Notes under the pieces: generated by a model
Database searches by the model: none
What the model was told of the DNA's origin: nothing
The model's input: the letters and a program-made list of their open reading frames with translations, nothing else
Virus record (IMG/VR): IMGVR_UViG_3300009702_000021
Coordinates: 19,008-83,007 of that record
Reading direction: 5' to 3' (one strand)
Origin: a virus
Length of the DNA: 64,000 nt
Position numbers and translations under genes: made by a program
In this document: positions 1-9,300 of the stretch, piece by piece
Position numbering within the stretch: position 1 is the first letter of the stretch
Layout: the number at the start of each line of letters is the position of its first letter

Positions 1-1
1 G

Positions 2-424
2 CTAGCAGTAAACGTGACTGCTGGTGCGGCGATGACACTCACGGCTGGTGGGCTCTTGTCGATGATCGGCTCCGGGGTCTCGATGAACAGCGGAGGCGGA
101 CCGACTACGGTCGTCAGCGGAGGACTGGTGACCAAGCAGTTCCTAGGCGCGGTACAGGAGACGATCACCGGGATACTGACACAGACCCTGAACGGTGCTG
201 CAACCATCAACGCCGCCGGACTCTACGCAGTGATCGGGGCCTCTATCCAGCTCGGGATCACGGCAGCGCTCAAGAGCCTAGTTACCCAAGACGTTTTCGC
301 CCAGTGGGGAAACCTCCATACTCACGGAGGAGGATCCGTTCCTGACCAGAAGGTCGTTCCCTCTGCAACGGGCCCAGACGTCGACATCAACCTCGTGACT
401 ACACAGAACGTGACTGCGAGCTAG
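2..424 (+). CDS. C-terminal part of a probable baseplate spike/tip protein (5' end outside window)
   Basis: The frame is open from the first bases, so the gene begins upstream. The visible 141 residues start with Gly/Ala/Thr-rich, beta-helix-like repeats (TAGAAMTLTAGG), which are common in gpV/gp5 baseplate spikes. They end with an HTHGGG motif and a polar tail (VPDQKVVPSATGPDVDINL) resembling spike-tip sequences, where histidines bind metal. Position directly ahead of baseplate genes supports the call. The assignment rests on composition and context, not on a full domain. Confidence 0.5.
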   Translation, partial: LAVNVTAGAAMTLTAGGLLSMIGSGVSMNSGGGPTTVVSGGLVTKQFLGAVQETITGILTQTLNGAATINAAGLYAVIGASIQLGITAALKSLVTQDVFAQWGNLHTHGGGSVPDQKVVPSATGPDVDINLVTTQNVTAS

Positions 425-461
425 GTGAGGATCAGATACTATGCCCACCAAGGAGGCCTAA

Positions 462-662
462 GTGGCCTACAAGATCACCTTCACGGACGGCGTCATCAGG
501 CAGTTCCCGCTCGGGACCCAGCCGTGCTGCATCGCGCTCGACGAGTCTAAGAACAAGTGGGCCATGAAGAAGGTCCAGGACCTCCAGGCCGGTGACCACT
601 TGGCCTTCTACTATGAAGCCAAGGGGCCGACGCAGGAGGTCCAGGTGGTCGAGGCAGTCTAG
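462..662 (+). CDS. Small hypothetical protein
   Basis: 66 residues with a GTG start behind a good AAGGAGG site (450-456). A central LQAGDHLAFYY segment recalls the short beta strands of Hint-type folds, but it is too short and lacks catalytic residues. It lies between the spike fragment and a fibre-like gene, so a minor virion component is possible. Function not recognised. Confidence 0.6.
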   Translation: MAYKITFTDGVIRQFPLGTQPCCIALDESKNKWAMKKVQDLQAGDHLAFYYEAKGPTQEVQVVEAV

Positions 663-686
663 CCATACACGCAGGAGTAACTCACC

Positions 687-2219
687 ATGGCTCGCAATAC
701 TCTCGCCGTTGAATACATGACGCCTGCTACGCAGGTCCAGGTCTACCGACTCAACAACGGTTCATTCATCGCCCTCGGAAACCCGTTCACTCCGTCGAAC
801 GGAATGGTCACGAACGCCAGCCCTCCCGCCCACACGAATCTGGCGGTCGAGTTCGGTGGAGACTTCTATGTCAACGTCGCCGGAGACGTGAGGAAGCTGG
901 ACCCTTCCACGGACAACTGGGTCGCTGAGACCCTCCCGGCCGTGACGCTCGATGCGAATGTGGACTTCACTGGGTTCTTTATCGGGTGGAGCAGCGCGGG
1001 GATCCCTCGCCTCTGTTGGGCACTCAGGACGAACACGAATCTCGCCAGGACGATGTACCTCGAACTAGGCGGGGCTTGGACCCTCGGTGCTCCGGGTCCC
1101 ATTGTGACCCAAACTGCAGGTCAGGGCCCTTCTGGGCGTGGCATGTTCCGCAACACATTCCACACGAGCCTAGGGGGCAATGAGAGTCACAACTACGACG
1201 TAGCGACTGACTCCTGGGGAGTCCAATTCTTGGGTCAGAATTCGAGGTCCCAGTTCGTTCGTGCGCGTGGCCGGTTCTTCATGTTGCGCACTACCAGTGA
1301 GAATCCGCTCGGTGGGTTCTTGGATATCCACGAGTTCATTGGTGGCGTCTGGGTCTTGATCATCGACGGGTCGATCGTCGGTCAGCCCATGCTTCAGGAT
1401 AACGGGATCGGCTATCCACTGAGCAGTGGAGGCAACTCCGCGGACGGCTTTGCTGCATTCTACGATCAGGCTGCTGACAAGATCATCATCGTCGCCTACG
1501 AGGACCTGGGCACAGTACAGACCCGTGGCATGAAGGTCCTCTCGGTCGACCCTGACACGCGCACCGTCGTGGATCTCACGACGCCAGTGGCGCCTGCGGC
1601 ACTCCGCTACAACACGACAGCCCCGAGCGCTGTGATTGACGCTCGCATTCGGATCCAGGTTGACAATGAGACGAACCCGCTCGCTCAGACCGTCTCGGTC
1701 TGGATCGAGATCGCTGACGGCCAGTACGAAGGCTTTGCCTACGCCAACACGACCACGACCATGACATCCCTCGGAACTGGTGGAGGACGCGAGATCGCCC
1801 TCGCGCACGACGTGATTGGTGGCGGCGAGTTCTTCTATGAGGGCTCCACGACGGCAGATCCATATCGGTCGGTGTTCGAGGTCCAGGCACGCGTCCCGAT
1901 CCCTGGCGGGACGCGCATGTTCTTTACCGCGTGGGTATTCGACGAGACCGGTGGAGCACCTGCGACGACTGACCTGACGCTCGCCATTTACTACAACAAG
2001 TCAGCCCAGGGCCTGTTTGGCAAGCCTGGCGCGCTCGCGTCAATCAGCGCTGTCGCAAAGGTTAGTGGGCCGGGATCGGCCCCGGTCCTGAGCGCCGGGA
2101 AGGTGAACAACGTCACGCCAGACGGGACAACGGTGTACTCCGTGGACTGGAATGCGGTCGGTGCGGCTCAGGTCGCAGACGGCGAGTTCCACCAGCTCAT
2201 GCCGCGCGTCGAGGTCTAG
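687..2219 (+). CDS. Large beta-rich virion protein, possible fibre or receptor-binding protein
   Basis: 510 residues, no transmembrane segment or signal peptide. The first ~350 residues are rich in Trp/Gly/Asp and aromatic beta-strand-like repeats (for example FGGDFYVNVAGDVRKLDP), suggesting a propeller-like or kelch-like fold. The last ~170 residues look like a separate beta-sandwich. The position between spike tip and gp25-like gene suggests a baseplate-attached adhesin. No family recognised with confidence; the fold statement is inference from composition. Confidence 0.55.
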   Translation: MARNTLAVEYMTPATQVQVYRLNNGSFIALGNPFTPSNGMVTNASPPAHTNLAVEFGGDFYVNVAGDVRKLDPSTDNWVAETLPAVTLDANVDFTGFFIGWSSAGIPRLCWALRTNTNLARTMYLELGGAWTLGAPGPIVTQTAGQGPSGRGMFRNTFHTSLGGNESHNYDVATDSWGVQFLGQNSRSQFVRARGRFFMLRTTSENPLGGFLDIHEFIGGVWVLIIDGSIVGQPMLQDNGIGYPLSSGGNSADGFAAFYDQAADKIIIVAYEDLGTVQTRGMKVLSVDPDTRTVVDLTTPVAPAALRYNTTAPSAVIDARIRIQVDNETNPLAQTVSVWIEIADGQYEGFAYANTTTTMTSLGTGGGREIALAHDVIGGGEFFYEGSTTADPYRSVFEVQARVPIPGGTRMFFTAWVFDETGGAPATTDLTLAIYYNKSAQGLFGKPGALASISAVAKVSGPGSAPVLSAGKVNNVTPDGTTVYSVDWNAVGAAQVADGEFHQLMPRVEV

Positions 2220-2222
2220 GAC

Positions 2223-2236
2223 TTGCGGTACCGCAA
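2223..2236. repeat. TTGCGGTACCGCAA palindrome, perfect copy
   Basis: Lies between two structural genes, just upstream of the GAGGAG ribosome site of the gene starting at 2256. Confidence 0.97.
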
Positions 2237-2255
2237 ATCTCCTGAGGAGTAACCC

Positions 2256-4136
2256 ATGCCCCTGCCATCTGGCGGCGCATCACATGAACCAGCACTCGAT
2301 GCAGTTTCGGTTCCGCCAGCGGCTGGGCCGGCACAGGAGGTTGCACTCGATGCAGTTTCGGTTCCGCCAGCGGCTGGGCCCTCGCGTTCACTGTCCCTAT
2401 CTACAAGTGCAGGTGAGTCATCCGGTGCATCACAGGAGATGTCCGGTGACTTCCTTCCCCGCTCGTGGATAGGACCGGTCCAGGAGAAGCAGGGTAGCTT
2501 CCTCCCGGTACTGGCACCTACCAAGTTTTCGGGTCCAGCGCGTTCAGCCAAGATGGTCGCATCGCTGTTTCTCCCGCCAGGCGCAGGGCCGGCCCAGGAG
2601 TCACAGCTTGAAGCTGTAACTGGCCTCGCGCCCTTCGTAAACGATGTCGTAGTAGAGCAGCGTGATAGGGCCAATACTTTCCTGACCGACGTCTCCTTCC
2701 TTGCGGGTCAGGTGACGGGAGACAAGCTCTCGTTGGCAGTGGAGTGGCAGATCGGCGGTACGTCTGGGACATGGAATCCTGCGACTCCACAGACATTTGA
2801 TCGCAAGCATGATCCAGAGGACCCGGGTGGGATCATCCGTCGCGTGGATCGCCGTGGACTCGAGGGATACTGGCGCTTTGAGCAGGACTTCCTAGACACA
2901 GCGGAGTTCGCTCGCCCACTGACCGAGATCGGCACTGTTCCGTTCACTACAGGAGGCGTACAGGGAGACGCAGTCCAGTTCGCCAACAACTCAGCAAACT
3001 ACCTACAGCGCAACGTCGATGACCCCACCATGGCGTTCGCAGCTGATGATGACTTCACGCTGCGTGTCTGGGTCCGCTGGACCAGCATCGCGGGTTCCCA
3101 GACCATCATTGAGAAGTTCACTCCACCCTCTGGGCCGGGCTGGAGCCTGACCAAGCTCGTCGACTCTCGGATCCAGTTCCACTACGGTGGCCCACCGGGG
3201 CTTCTGATTGAGACCTCTGGCTCGCTCGCAGTCGCAGATGCAACTTGGCACCAGATCGTCGTGCGCCGCCGCACCAAGGTCCTCGAGGTGTTCTACGACG
3301 GGGCCAAGGCTGCGCTGGTCGTAGACCCTCCCGAGCCGATCACCCCGCTCGCTCCATCCACGAACTTCCTCACCCTGGGTCGTCGGTCGAACGGTACCCA
3401 GCCCCTGGATGCTGACGTGGATGAGGTTGCGATCTGGACGCGATCCCTCAGCAATGCAGAGGTAGTTCAGGACTATGCGGAGGGAGCCGGGCGAGTCCTC
3501 CCGGGCACCGAGACAGTTCCTCTCGGTCTTCCATTCAACTTCGTCTGGGACACGATCCGTGACCTACCGGAAGGAGAATTTGAGGACGTCTTCGTCAGGG
3601 TCAGCGTCTCCAACAACCCAACTACGTCGGTGATCGTTGGTCCGCTATCCATAGCTACGGTTGCTCTGACTTCCGAGGACGCCCTAGCACGGAACCTCCA
3701 GCGGCGCGCACTCGCTGATCGGGTCGATCAAGACTTCCTCGGATGTGGGCTCCTGATCCCGTTCTGCCGTGGCTCAAGGGATTTTGAGAATGCTTGTGGG
3801 GTTGAATTGGTCCGCTCATCTGTACGACAGATCCTCGGGACTCGTGCCGCGGTTGGTCAGTTCCCAGGTGACCTCCCGTGGCGCCCAGATTTCGGCAATA
3901 AGATATGGATCCTGAGGCACCGGAACAATGACAGGATCCTGCGTGAGGAGGCGGTAGCGTTCGTCCAGGAGGCCCTCCGGTTCGAGCCGCGGGTAGAGGT
4001 CACGGAGGTCGTCGCCTCCGTTAACCCTGAGGACCCGAACCGGCTTGACGTCACGGTCCGATACCGGATCATCAAGACGAACACCCTGGACAACAGGGTA
4101 TTCCTACCCGAGTTCGAGGAAGTGGTAACGATCTGA
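2256..4136 (+). CDS. LamG-domain / gp25-like baseplate wedge fusion protein
   Basis: 626 residues in three parts. Residues ~5-130 hold imperfect repeats around AGPAQE and SVPPAAGP, including one almost exact 51-bp DNA duplication. Residues ~200-410 look like a LamG/concanavalin-like domain (EGYWRFEQDF, DDFTLRVWVRW, DEVAIWTRSLSNAEV), which typically binds carbohydrate. Residues ~495-600 match the GPW/gp25 family (IPFCRGSRDF, QILGTRAAVGQFPGDLPWRPDFG, EALRFEPRVEV), a sheath-initiating wedge component of about 130 residues in T4. The start at 2256 has a GAGGAG site. A sugar-binding module fused to a wedge protein is unusual. Its stop overlaps the next start by one base. Confidence 0.8.
   Translation: MPLPSGGASHEPALDAVSVPPAAGPAQEVALDAVSVPPAAGPSRSLSLSTSAGESSGASQEMSGDFLPRSWIGPVQEKQGSFLPVLAPTKFSGPARSAKMVASLFLPPGAGPAQESQLEAVTGLAPFVNDVVVEQRDRANTFLTDVSFLAGQVTGDKLSLAVEWQIGGTSGTWNPATPQTFDRKHDPEDPGGIIRRVDRRGLEGYWRFEQDFLDTAEFARPLTEIGTVPFTTGGVQGDAVQFANNSANYLQRNVDDPTMAFAADDDFTLRVWVRWTSIAGSQTIIEKFTPPSGPGWSLTKLVDSRIQFHYGGPPGLLIETSGSLAVADATWHQIVVRRRTKVLEVFYDGAKAALVVDPPEPITPLAPSTNFLTLGRRSNGTQPLDADVDEVAIWTRSLSNAEVVQDYAEGAGRVLPGTETVPLGLPFNFVWDTIRDLPEGEFEDVFVRVSVSNNPTTSVIVGPLSIATVALTSEDALARNLQRRALADRVDQDFLGCGLLIPFCRGSRDFENACGVELVRSSVRQILGTRAAVGQFPGDLPWRPDFGNKIWILRHRNNDRILREEAVAFVQEALRFEPRVEVTEVVASVNPEDPNRLDVTVRYRIIKTNTLDNRVFLPEFEEVVTI
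2292..2380 (+). repeat. 51-bp tandem repeat inside the LamG-gp25 gene
   Basis: A 38-bp stretch at 2292-2329 recurs identically at 2343-2380, encoding ALDAVSVPPAAGP twice. More diverged GPAQE-type repeats follow to about 2640, so the linker grew by duplication. Confidence 0.9.
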
Positions 4137-4336
4137 TGTCCAGCCAAGCAACGCCGCGAACTTCTAACTTCCTCGCCTGGCTCACGACTGAGCCGGATCA
4201 CCACGAGGTCCGGTCGGCGCCGGGGACCTACTGCCGAGACCATTCTCTGGGTGAAGTGCTCTACTGTGGAAAGTGCAAGAAGGCGTGGAGCCCGTGCTGT
4301 AGCGAGTCGCGCCCGTGTCCGCAGGAGGAACGCTAG
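4136..4336 (+). CDS. Small cysteine-rich protein in the baseplate operon
   Basis: 66 residues, translationally coupled to the gp25-like gene (TGATG). The C-terminal half has a zinc-ribbon-like pattern (CGKCKKAWSPCC) plus other cysteines. It sits between the gp25-like and J-like genes, where phages often carry short accessory baseplate proteins. No family recognised. Confidence 0.6.
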   Translation: MSSQATPRTSNFLAWLTTEPDHHEVRSAPGTYCRDHSLGEVLYCGKCKKAWSPCCSESRPCPQEER

Positions 4337-5878
4337 ATGGTCTCAACGATCACCAGCCAGGCGAGTGACTTCACGAGCCGGGACTTCGACTCATGGGTGA
4401 TCCAGCTACGCTCTAACGTCAACGCGGCATTTCCTGGCTGGACCGACTTCAATACATCTAACTTCGGCAACATCCTCCTCGAGATGTTCGCCCACACGCT
4501 TGATGTCCTGAGCTTCTACCAGGACCAGCAATACCTCGAGACCCGGATCATGTTTGCCCAACTGCGCCGGTCCATGATCGCCCTGGGTAAGAACGTGGGA
4601 TTCGAGCTGCCCGGAGCCGTCGCGGCCACCGCGGACCTCGAGTTCACCTTCGCTGACGGACTAACTCGGGCGACCGACCTGATCATTCCCCAGGGGACGG
4701 TCGTCAGGACCAACGACCTGACGGATAACGTCGAGTTCGACCTCCTGGCCCCAGCCACGATCACGGCTGGTCTGATCCAGGTCAGCAGCCAGAGCGCCGA
4801 ACAAGCCCGGGCCCAGGTCCAGGCGATCACTGCAGACGGTACGGCGGACCAGCGTGCTCAGTTGAACGCTACTCCCTACCTTGACCGGTCTGCCTCTGTC
4901 TTGTTCGGAATCACCGCCTGGACCGAGGTCGACGACTTCCTCTCGAGCGGTCCCGCCGATACCGTGTTCCGCGTGGCCGTGGACGAGAACGACCGTGCGG
5001 CCCTGATATTCGGTGACGGCATCAACGGGGCAATCCCGTCTGGCGGAGGCACGGTTGACTACAAGACCGGGGGAGGGAGCCAGGGAAACGTGGATGCCAA
5101 CACGATCGATACCTTCCGCGACGGTAGCGTCTTCACGACGATCGGTGGAGAGTCGGTCCAGCTGCTCGTGCGGAACCCTAGCGCGGCATCTGGCGGTGTA
5201 GACCGCATGTCCGTCGAGGAGGCCAGGGTGGCGATCCCTGCGAGCCTCAGGACTGTCGGGAACCGGTCCGTGACCCGCGACGACTTCGAGGACAACGCGA
5301 AGAAGGTCCGCGGCGTGGCCCGCGCGATGATGCTGACCTCGGACGACGACGCGACGATCCCGGAGAACACGGGGCGTCTCTACATCGTCCCGGTCGGCGG
5401 TGGTCTCCCGAGCGCAGCACTCAAGACTGAGGTCGCCGACTTCATCAACACCAGCTTCCCTCCAACGATCACGTTCACGTTCAGCGTCGAGGATCCTGTC
5501 CTTCTGATCATCTCGTTCGACGCCGTGACCCACCTCAACCCGGGCGTGACTGAGGTTGAGGCCCGGACGGCAGTAGAGGCATCCCTCGATGCCTTCTTCT
5601 CACTGCTGAACGCTGACGGGTCAGAGAACAGCCAGATTGACTTCGGATTCAAGATCCGCACCGAGCGGATGCCGGCTGGGTCCCTCACTGGTGAGATCCC
5701 GTTCTCGGACCTGTTCAACGCTGTCCGTGATGCTGCGTTGCCTGACGGCCGGCTCGCCTTCCGCAAGGTGGAAGAGGACACGTTCGTGCCAGCCAACGAC
5801 GTCGTCTTGCTTGATACCGAATTCCCCGTAGTTGGGAGCATATCACTCACCAATGGACAGACGAGCGCGCCTTACTAA
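4337..5878 (+). CDS. Baseplate J-like wedge protein (gp47/gp6 family)
   Basis: 513 residues, usual size for Baseplate_J proteins. N-terminus SRDFDSWVIQLRSNVNAAFPGW leads to the typical LLEMFAHTLDVLSFYQDQ helix; the middle carries IFGDGINGAIPSGGGTVDYKTGGGSQGNV, a diagnostic J-family segment; the C-terminal third has the DAVTHLNPGVTEVEARTAVE ferredoxin-like region. It assembles the baseplate wedge together with gp25-like and I-like products. SD AGGAGGA lies just ahead of the ATG. Confidence 0.9.
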   Translation: MVSTITSQASDFTSRDFDSWVIQLRSNVNAAFPGWTDFNTSNFGNILLEMFAHTLDVLSFYQDQQYLETRIMFAQLRRSMIALGKNVGFELPGAVAATADLEFTFADGLTRATDLIIPQGTVVRTNDLTDNVEFDLLAPATITAGLIQVSSQSAEQARAQVQAITADGTADQRAQLNATPYLDRSASVLFGITAWTEVDDFLSSGPADTVFRVAVDENDRAALIFGDGINGAIPSGGGTVDYKTGGGSQGNVDANTIDTFRDGSVFTTIGGESVQLLVRNPSAASGGVDRMSVEEARVAIPASLRTVGNRSVTRDDFEDNAKKVRGVARAMMLTSDDDATIPENTGRLYIVPVGGGLPSAALKTEVADFINTSFPPTITFTFSVEDPVLLIISFDAVTHLNPGVTEVEARTAVEASLDAFFSLLNADGSENSQIDFGFKIRTERMPAGSLTGEIPFSDLFNAVRDAALPDGRLAFRKVEEDTFVPANDVVLLDTEFPVVGSISLTNGQTSAPY

Positions 5879-6069
5879 TGAGTGAAGCTGAGAAGATCGC
5901 CAGAGCATTCCATGAGGCCTACGAGCGGCTTGCTCCTGCATACAGCTACAAGACCCGAAAGGCCAGTGCCGTAGACTGGCTTGATGTACCGGAGAACAAC
6001 AGGGCCCTCATGGTGGCTACCGTTCAGGACCTCATCGACCGTGGTGATGTTGCGGTACCGCAAACATGA
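5878..6069 (+). CDS. Small conserved-looking phage protein
   Basis: 63 residues, overlapping the J-like stop by one base (TAATG). The sequence FHEAYERLAPAYSYKTRK then WLDVPENNRALM resembles a small domain often seen in phage genomes that is predicted to be helical. No function known. Its last codons (AVPQT) are written by one copy of the 14-bp palindrome. Confidence 0.7.
   Translation: MSEAEKIARAFHEAYERLAPAYSYKTRKASAVDWLDVPENNRALMVATVQDLIDRGDVAVPQT
6050..6063. repeat. TTGCGGTACCGCAA palindrome, perfect copy
   Basis: Inside the end of the 63-residue gene, read as AVPQ. Confidence 0.97.
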
Positions 6070-6178
6070 CCAGGATGGCGGACAAGATGATTCGGTTTTC
6101 GACGCAGAGACGGGGTCTGGCCCGATCTGTAGGAAGCAGTCCTCACCTTGAGTTTCTCTCGGTATTTGAGGGTCGGTC

Positions 6179-6907
6179 GTGAGCTTTCTCCTCGAGGGTC
6201 TCATCCCGGACTTCAACCTCAGGATCGACGATCCCGTCATCGTCGTCCCCGGAGAGACCGTCACTCGAGGCTGGCTCGACGTCTTCCTGAACGAGATTCT
6301 CCAGCCGTCGCTCGATGATGCCTGTTCCGAGGCGCGGCGCTGGATTGACCAACAGGACATCGACACCGCAGACTCACAGACCATCGACGCTATCCTCCGG
6401 GACCTCGGAAACCCGTTCGAGATCGCATTCAGCCTGCCACTGAACCGTCGACGCCTACTCGCCCGCGTCCTGTTTGACGTCTACAAGAGCAAGGGCACCA
6501 CGACGGGCATGGAACAAGTGATCTTCGCCCTTACCCAGATCGCGGCAACGGTGGTGGCCCCGGGGACAGTATCTGCGTTCATCCTCAATGAGGACGAGCT
6601 GGCAGATACGCCTACCGTGCCCCCTCCGGTGCCAGACGAGAGCCTGACCAGCTTCGGGTTCTTGGGCGTCTCACCGGGGTTCAACTTCTACAGCTTCCAG
6701 GTCGACGTTCCTCAGGTGCTTACCTCAGAGGAACGCGCTATCATCACGGAGATCGTGCTGCTGATGAAGCCGGCACATACACACTTCGTAGGATTCATCG
6801 AGCCGGCGGCCGGGACGTCGATTGATCACTGGGAGTTAGGGCTGAGTCACCTGACGGATCCGAGCGAGCCACTCCTCGGGGACGAAGCCGACATCCACGG
6901 GCCGTAG
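6179..6907 (+). CDS. Tail protein I-like baseplate protein
   Basis: 242 residues, GTG start. RRRLLARVLFDVYKSKGTTTGMEQVIFALT at residues ~88-117 is the typical tail-protein-I signature (Arg-rich helix, then KGT and a second helix). The family connects wedge and tail fibre in P2-like baseplates. The C-terminal part (LLMKPAHTHFVGFIEP) also fits. About 110 bases upstream hold no obvious gene. Confidence 0.8.
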   Translation: MSFLLEGLIPDFNLRIDDPVIVVPGETVTRGWLDVFLNEILQPSLDDACSEARRWIDQQDIDTADSQTIDAILRDLGNPFEIAFSLPLNRRRLLARVLFDVYKSKGTTTGMEQVIFALTQIAATVVAPGTVSAFILNEDELADTPTVPPPVPDESLTSFGFLGVSPGFNFYSFQVDVPQVLTSEERAIITEIVLLMKPAHTHFVGFIEPAAGTSIDHWELGLSHLTDPSEPLLGDEADIHGP

Positions 6908-6928
6908 GTCAGCAGCAGAGGTTAGACA

Positions 6929-8641
6929 ATGGATCGTAAGGACTTCTACTTCAGGCAGCGCCTCGCGCAGAGCGAGATGGACGATGCCTTCCAGGCAGCC
7001 GAGCTAGCAGATCAGCGGATCATGTCTGACGTGCTCGGTGCTGGATTCTTCATCGACGTGAGCAACACGGCGGTGGTGGTCGAGTCTAGCCCCCCGGCGC
7101 TCACCGTCAGCGCCAGTCAGCTCCTCGGTTACGACCAGCTGGGGCAGCGGCTCTCGAACCTGAGTAGCGCATTCCAGGGAGGCATTGAGATCGGGACTGC
7201 ACCGCCCTACACGGTGGACCTCTCGGTCGATGAGAACGGCGCGGCAACAACCGTAGCAGCTCCGGGTAATGAACGCATCCTGACGATCTTCGTCAAGTTC
7301 GCGCGGAGACTGCTCGACCCGAGAGTGGACGGTAACGCCACCACGGTGTTCTTCGTTCGGGATGAGTCGATCCAGTTCAACGTAGCTCAGAGCGCGGAGG
7401 CGGCAGCCGGTACGGCGGTCCCGACGCCGGCTAGGACCGACGAGCTGATCCTCGCAGACGTTACTCGGATCTTCGGTCAGACGACCTTCCTCAACGCCGA
7501 CATCGACCAGTCACGACGCCAGGACTTTGCATTCTCCATCCTGCACGGTCCAAGCCATGCGGAGAATGGTGCAGACCCTGTCCCGAACGCCGTGGCGGTC
7601 GCGGGCCAGGGTGGGCTCCTGTCGGGTGCGGACAAGATCAAGCTCGACGACATCACCTTTACCCCCGCTGGAATCGGGACACGCCTGGGAAACACCCACT
7701 ATCGCGACTTCCAGCCTACGAACATCAGCGCTCCGGCCGGGACCTCACTCGATGTCACTGGTTCCCTGGTCGGCAAGAACGCAACGGGCTCCCCGACCGT
7801 TGAGGGGGTTCTGGTCACGCCCCCGGACAACACGGTGATCATCAAGGACAGCGACCGGGACGACTTCCTCGATGCGAACGGTAACAAGGTCTATGCCCGG
7901 CTGACCGAAACAGCTGGCGTCTGGACGCTGTCGTTCGTCAGCTTCGTCGAGGGCGCTCCTGGAACCGAGACCGCGTTCGACATGACCCCGTTCGCCGGCC
8001 AGGCCGTCCTGTGGTACATCCAGGAGGCCTTCTTCATCCACAACACCCCGCCGGCAAACGCACAACGGTCGATCCCCTCCGACCAGGTCGCCGCCGAGGT
8101 CCCGACCGCGTCGACGACTGTCCAGGGCAAGGGCCTCAAAGCCAACAACCCAGGCACTCAGCCGGCCGTACCGCAGATCGGCACCATCGCTGAGATCCAG
8201 AACAACACGGTTGAGCTGGCTGGAGGTCCGTGGCACACGATCAACCTCCCGTCCGGTGGAGCGTCCAGCTCGAGCCCCGGCGTGGTTGACATCCCGGCCA
8301 GCGCTGGCCCTTCAGGTCCAACCGGGCCCACTGGGCCTACGGGACCAACTGGCCCCGCTGGTCCTGGGTTCTCTAGCGCGAGTAGCTACTCCCTGAGCCC
8401 GAACATTCCTAGCTTCCCATCCGGTGGCTCGACCATCGCGTTCCCTGCTGGGTTCCCGGTCCGGGGATTCACGGTCACCAACGCAAAGTTAAACCTCCCG
8501 ATTGGCGGTCAGGCTGATACATTCGTGATCACCAATGCAGTGATTTCCGGCTCTCAGGTCAACGTTACAGAGTCCCATACGGACTCTGGTGGCGGGAGCG
8601 CAGATATCATCGCCCAGATCGGCGTGGTCAGCTTCGGGTAG
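6929..8641 (+). CDS. Tail fibre-like protein with collagen-like repeat
   Basis: 570 residues. The N-terminal ~60 residues (KDFYFRQRLAQSEMDDAFQAAE) are helical and may anchor it to the baseplate. The body is beta-rich; residues ~452-476 carry a collagen-like GPTGPT repeat, typical of trimeric phage fibres. The last ~90 residues form a small beta domain that would be the distal tip. It follows the I-like gene, the classic fibre position. Confidence 0.75.
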   Translation: MDRKDFYFRQRLAQSEMDDAFQAAELADQRIMSDVLGAGFFIDVSNTAVVVESSPPALTVSASQLLGYDQLGQRLSNLSSAFQGGIEIGTAPPYTVDLSVDENGAATTVAAPGNERILTIFVKFARRLLDPRVDGNATTVFFVRDESIQFNVAQSAEAAAGTAVPTPARTDELILADVTRIFGQTTFLNADIDQSRRQDFAFSILHGPSHAENGADPVPNAVAVAGQGGLLSGADKIKLDDITFTPAGIGTRLGNTHYRDFQPTNISAPAGTSLDVTGSLVGKNATGSPTVEGVLVTPPDNTVIIKDSDRDDFLDANGNKVYARLTETAGVWTLSFVSFVEGAPGTETAFDMTPFAGQAVLWYIQEAFFIHNTPPANAQRSIPSDQVAAEVPTASTTVQGKGLKANNPGTQPAVPQIGTIAEIQNNTVELAGGPWHTINLPSGGASSSSPGVVDIPASAGPSGPTGPTGPTGPTGPAGPGFSSASSYSLSPNIPSFPSGGSTIAFPAGFPVRGFTVTNAKLNLPIGGQADTFVITNAVISGSQVNVTESHTDSGGGSADIIAQIGVVSFG

Positions 8642-8663
8642 GATCGCAGAGTGGGGCCTGAGT

Positions 8664-8677
8664 TTGCGGTACCGCAA
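8664..8677. repeat. TTGCGGTACCGCAA palindrome, perfect copy
   Basis: Intergenic; extends to an 18-bp perfect palindrome with flanking GT/AC. Lies about 30 bases upstream of the next start codon. Confidence 0.97.
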
Positions 8678-8706
8678 ACCGTTAGAGCACAGCAAAGGAG
8701 CACCTG

Positions 8707-9300
8707 ATGAGGCATTACCTTGGCTATACGGTGACTGGCGTGATCCGCTACATCGCATTCGGCCCACTACCGGTGGCGTGTGATCCGAACACTCCTGGGT
8801 CCGACGATACCGCTGACCACTTGATCGCCGAGGCTGCCCGGGACTGGCCGGACGTGATCGGCTGGCTCGAGTACAACTGCGCCTGTGCCGATGACCAGTT
8901 CGGGACCTGCCAGTGCCCCCAGGCCCGGACTCAGGACTCGAACGTCGACATCAGCGGCGCCCCGGTCATGGCGACGCTTCCCACGGCGTCCTGGAAGCTC
9001 GACGGGGTCGCTAAGGCGGTCAACACCCGGGAGGCACCGGAGGTCCTCACGCCGGGCGCCACGGTCGCCGGCAAGCTCGTGGTAGCCCTCCCAGACACAA
9101 CCGAGCTGAGCCTCGAGGCAATCCCGGGTATGGGCGCCATCCTCGCGGACGGCCTCCCGGCGACCCTGACGATCACATCAGGGGAATCCGACGCCGTCAA
9201 CCTCACGGTCCCGCCGGCAGGCATCACTGGTGGCGTCCGGGTTCACACGGAGGGAGTCCACACGATCGCCGGCATGTTCATTCGCGGGAGCCTCTCGTGA
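8707..9300 (+). CDS. Hypothetical protein after the fibre gene
   Basis: 197 residues with AAAGGAG upstream. A small Cys-containing N-terminal half (CACADDQFGTCQC) precedes a beta-rich C-terminal half that resembles an Ig-like or fibre-decorating domain. Its stop overlaps the oxygenase start (GTGA), implying coupled translation. Function not recognised. Confidence 0.6.
   Translation: MRHYLGYTVTGVIRYIAFGPLPVACDPNTPGSDDTADHLIAEAARDWPDVIGWLEYNCACADDQFGTCQCPQARTQDSNVDISGAPVMATLPTASWKLDGVAKAVNTREAPEVLTPGATVAGKLVVALPDTTELSLEAIPGMGAILADGLPATLTITSGESDAVNLTVPPAGITGGVRVHTEGVHTIAGMFIRGSLS

Noticed and set aside
4661-5533. 290-codon minus-strand frame
   Set aside because: Antisense shadow of the clear baseplate J-like gene.
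8161-8174. Further palindrome copy (GCCGTACCGCAG)
   Set aside because: Only the right half matches; similar half-sites at 17871 and 22434 look like chance in GC-rich coding DNA.
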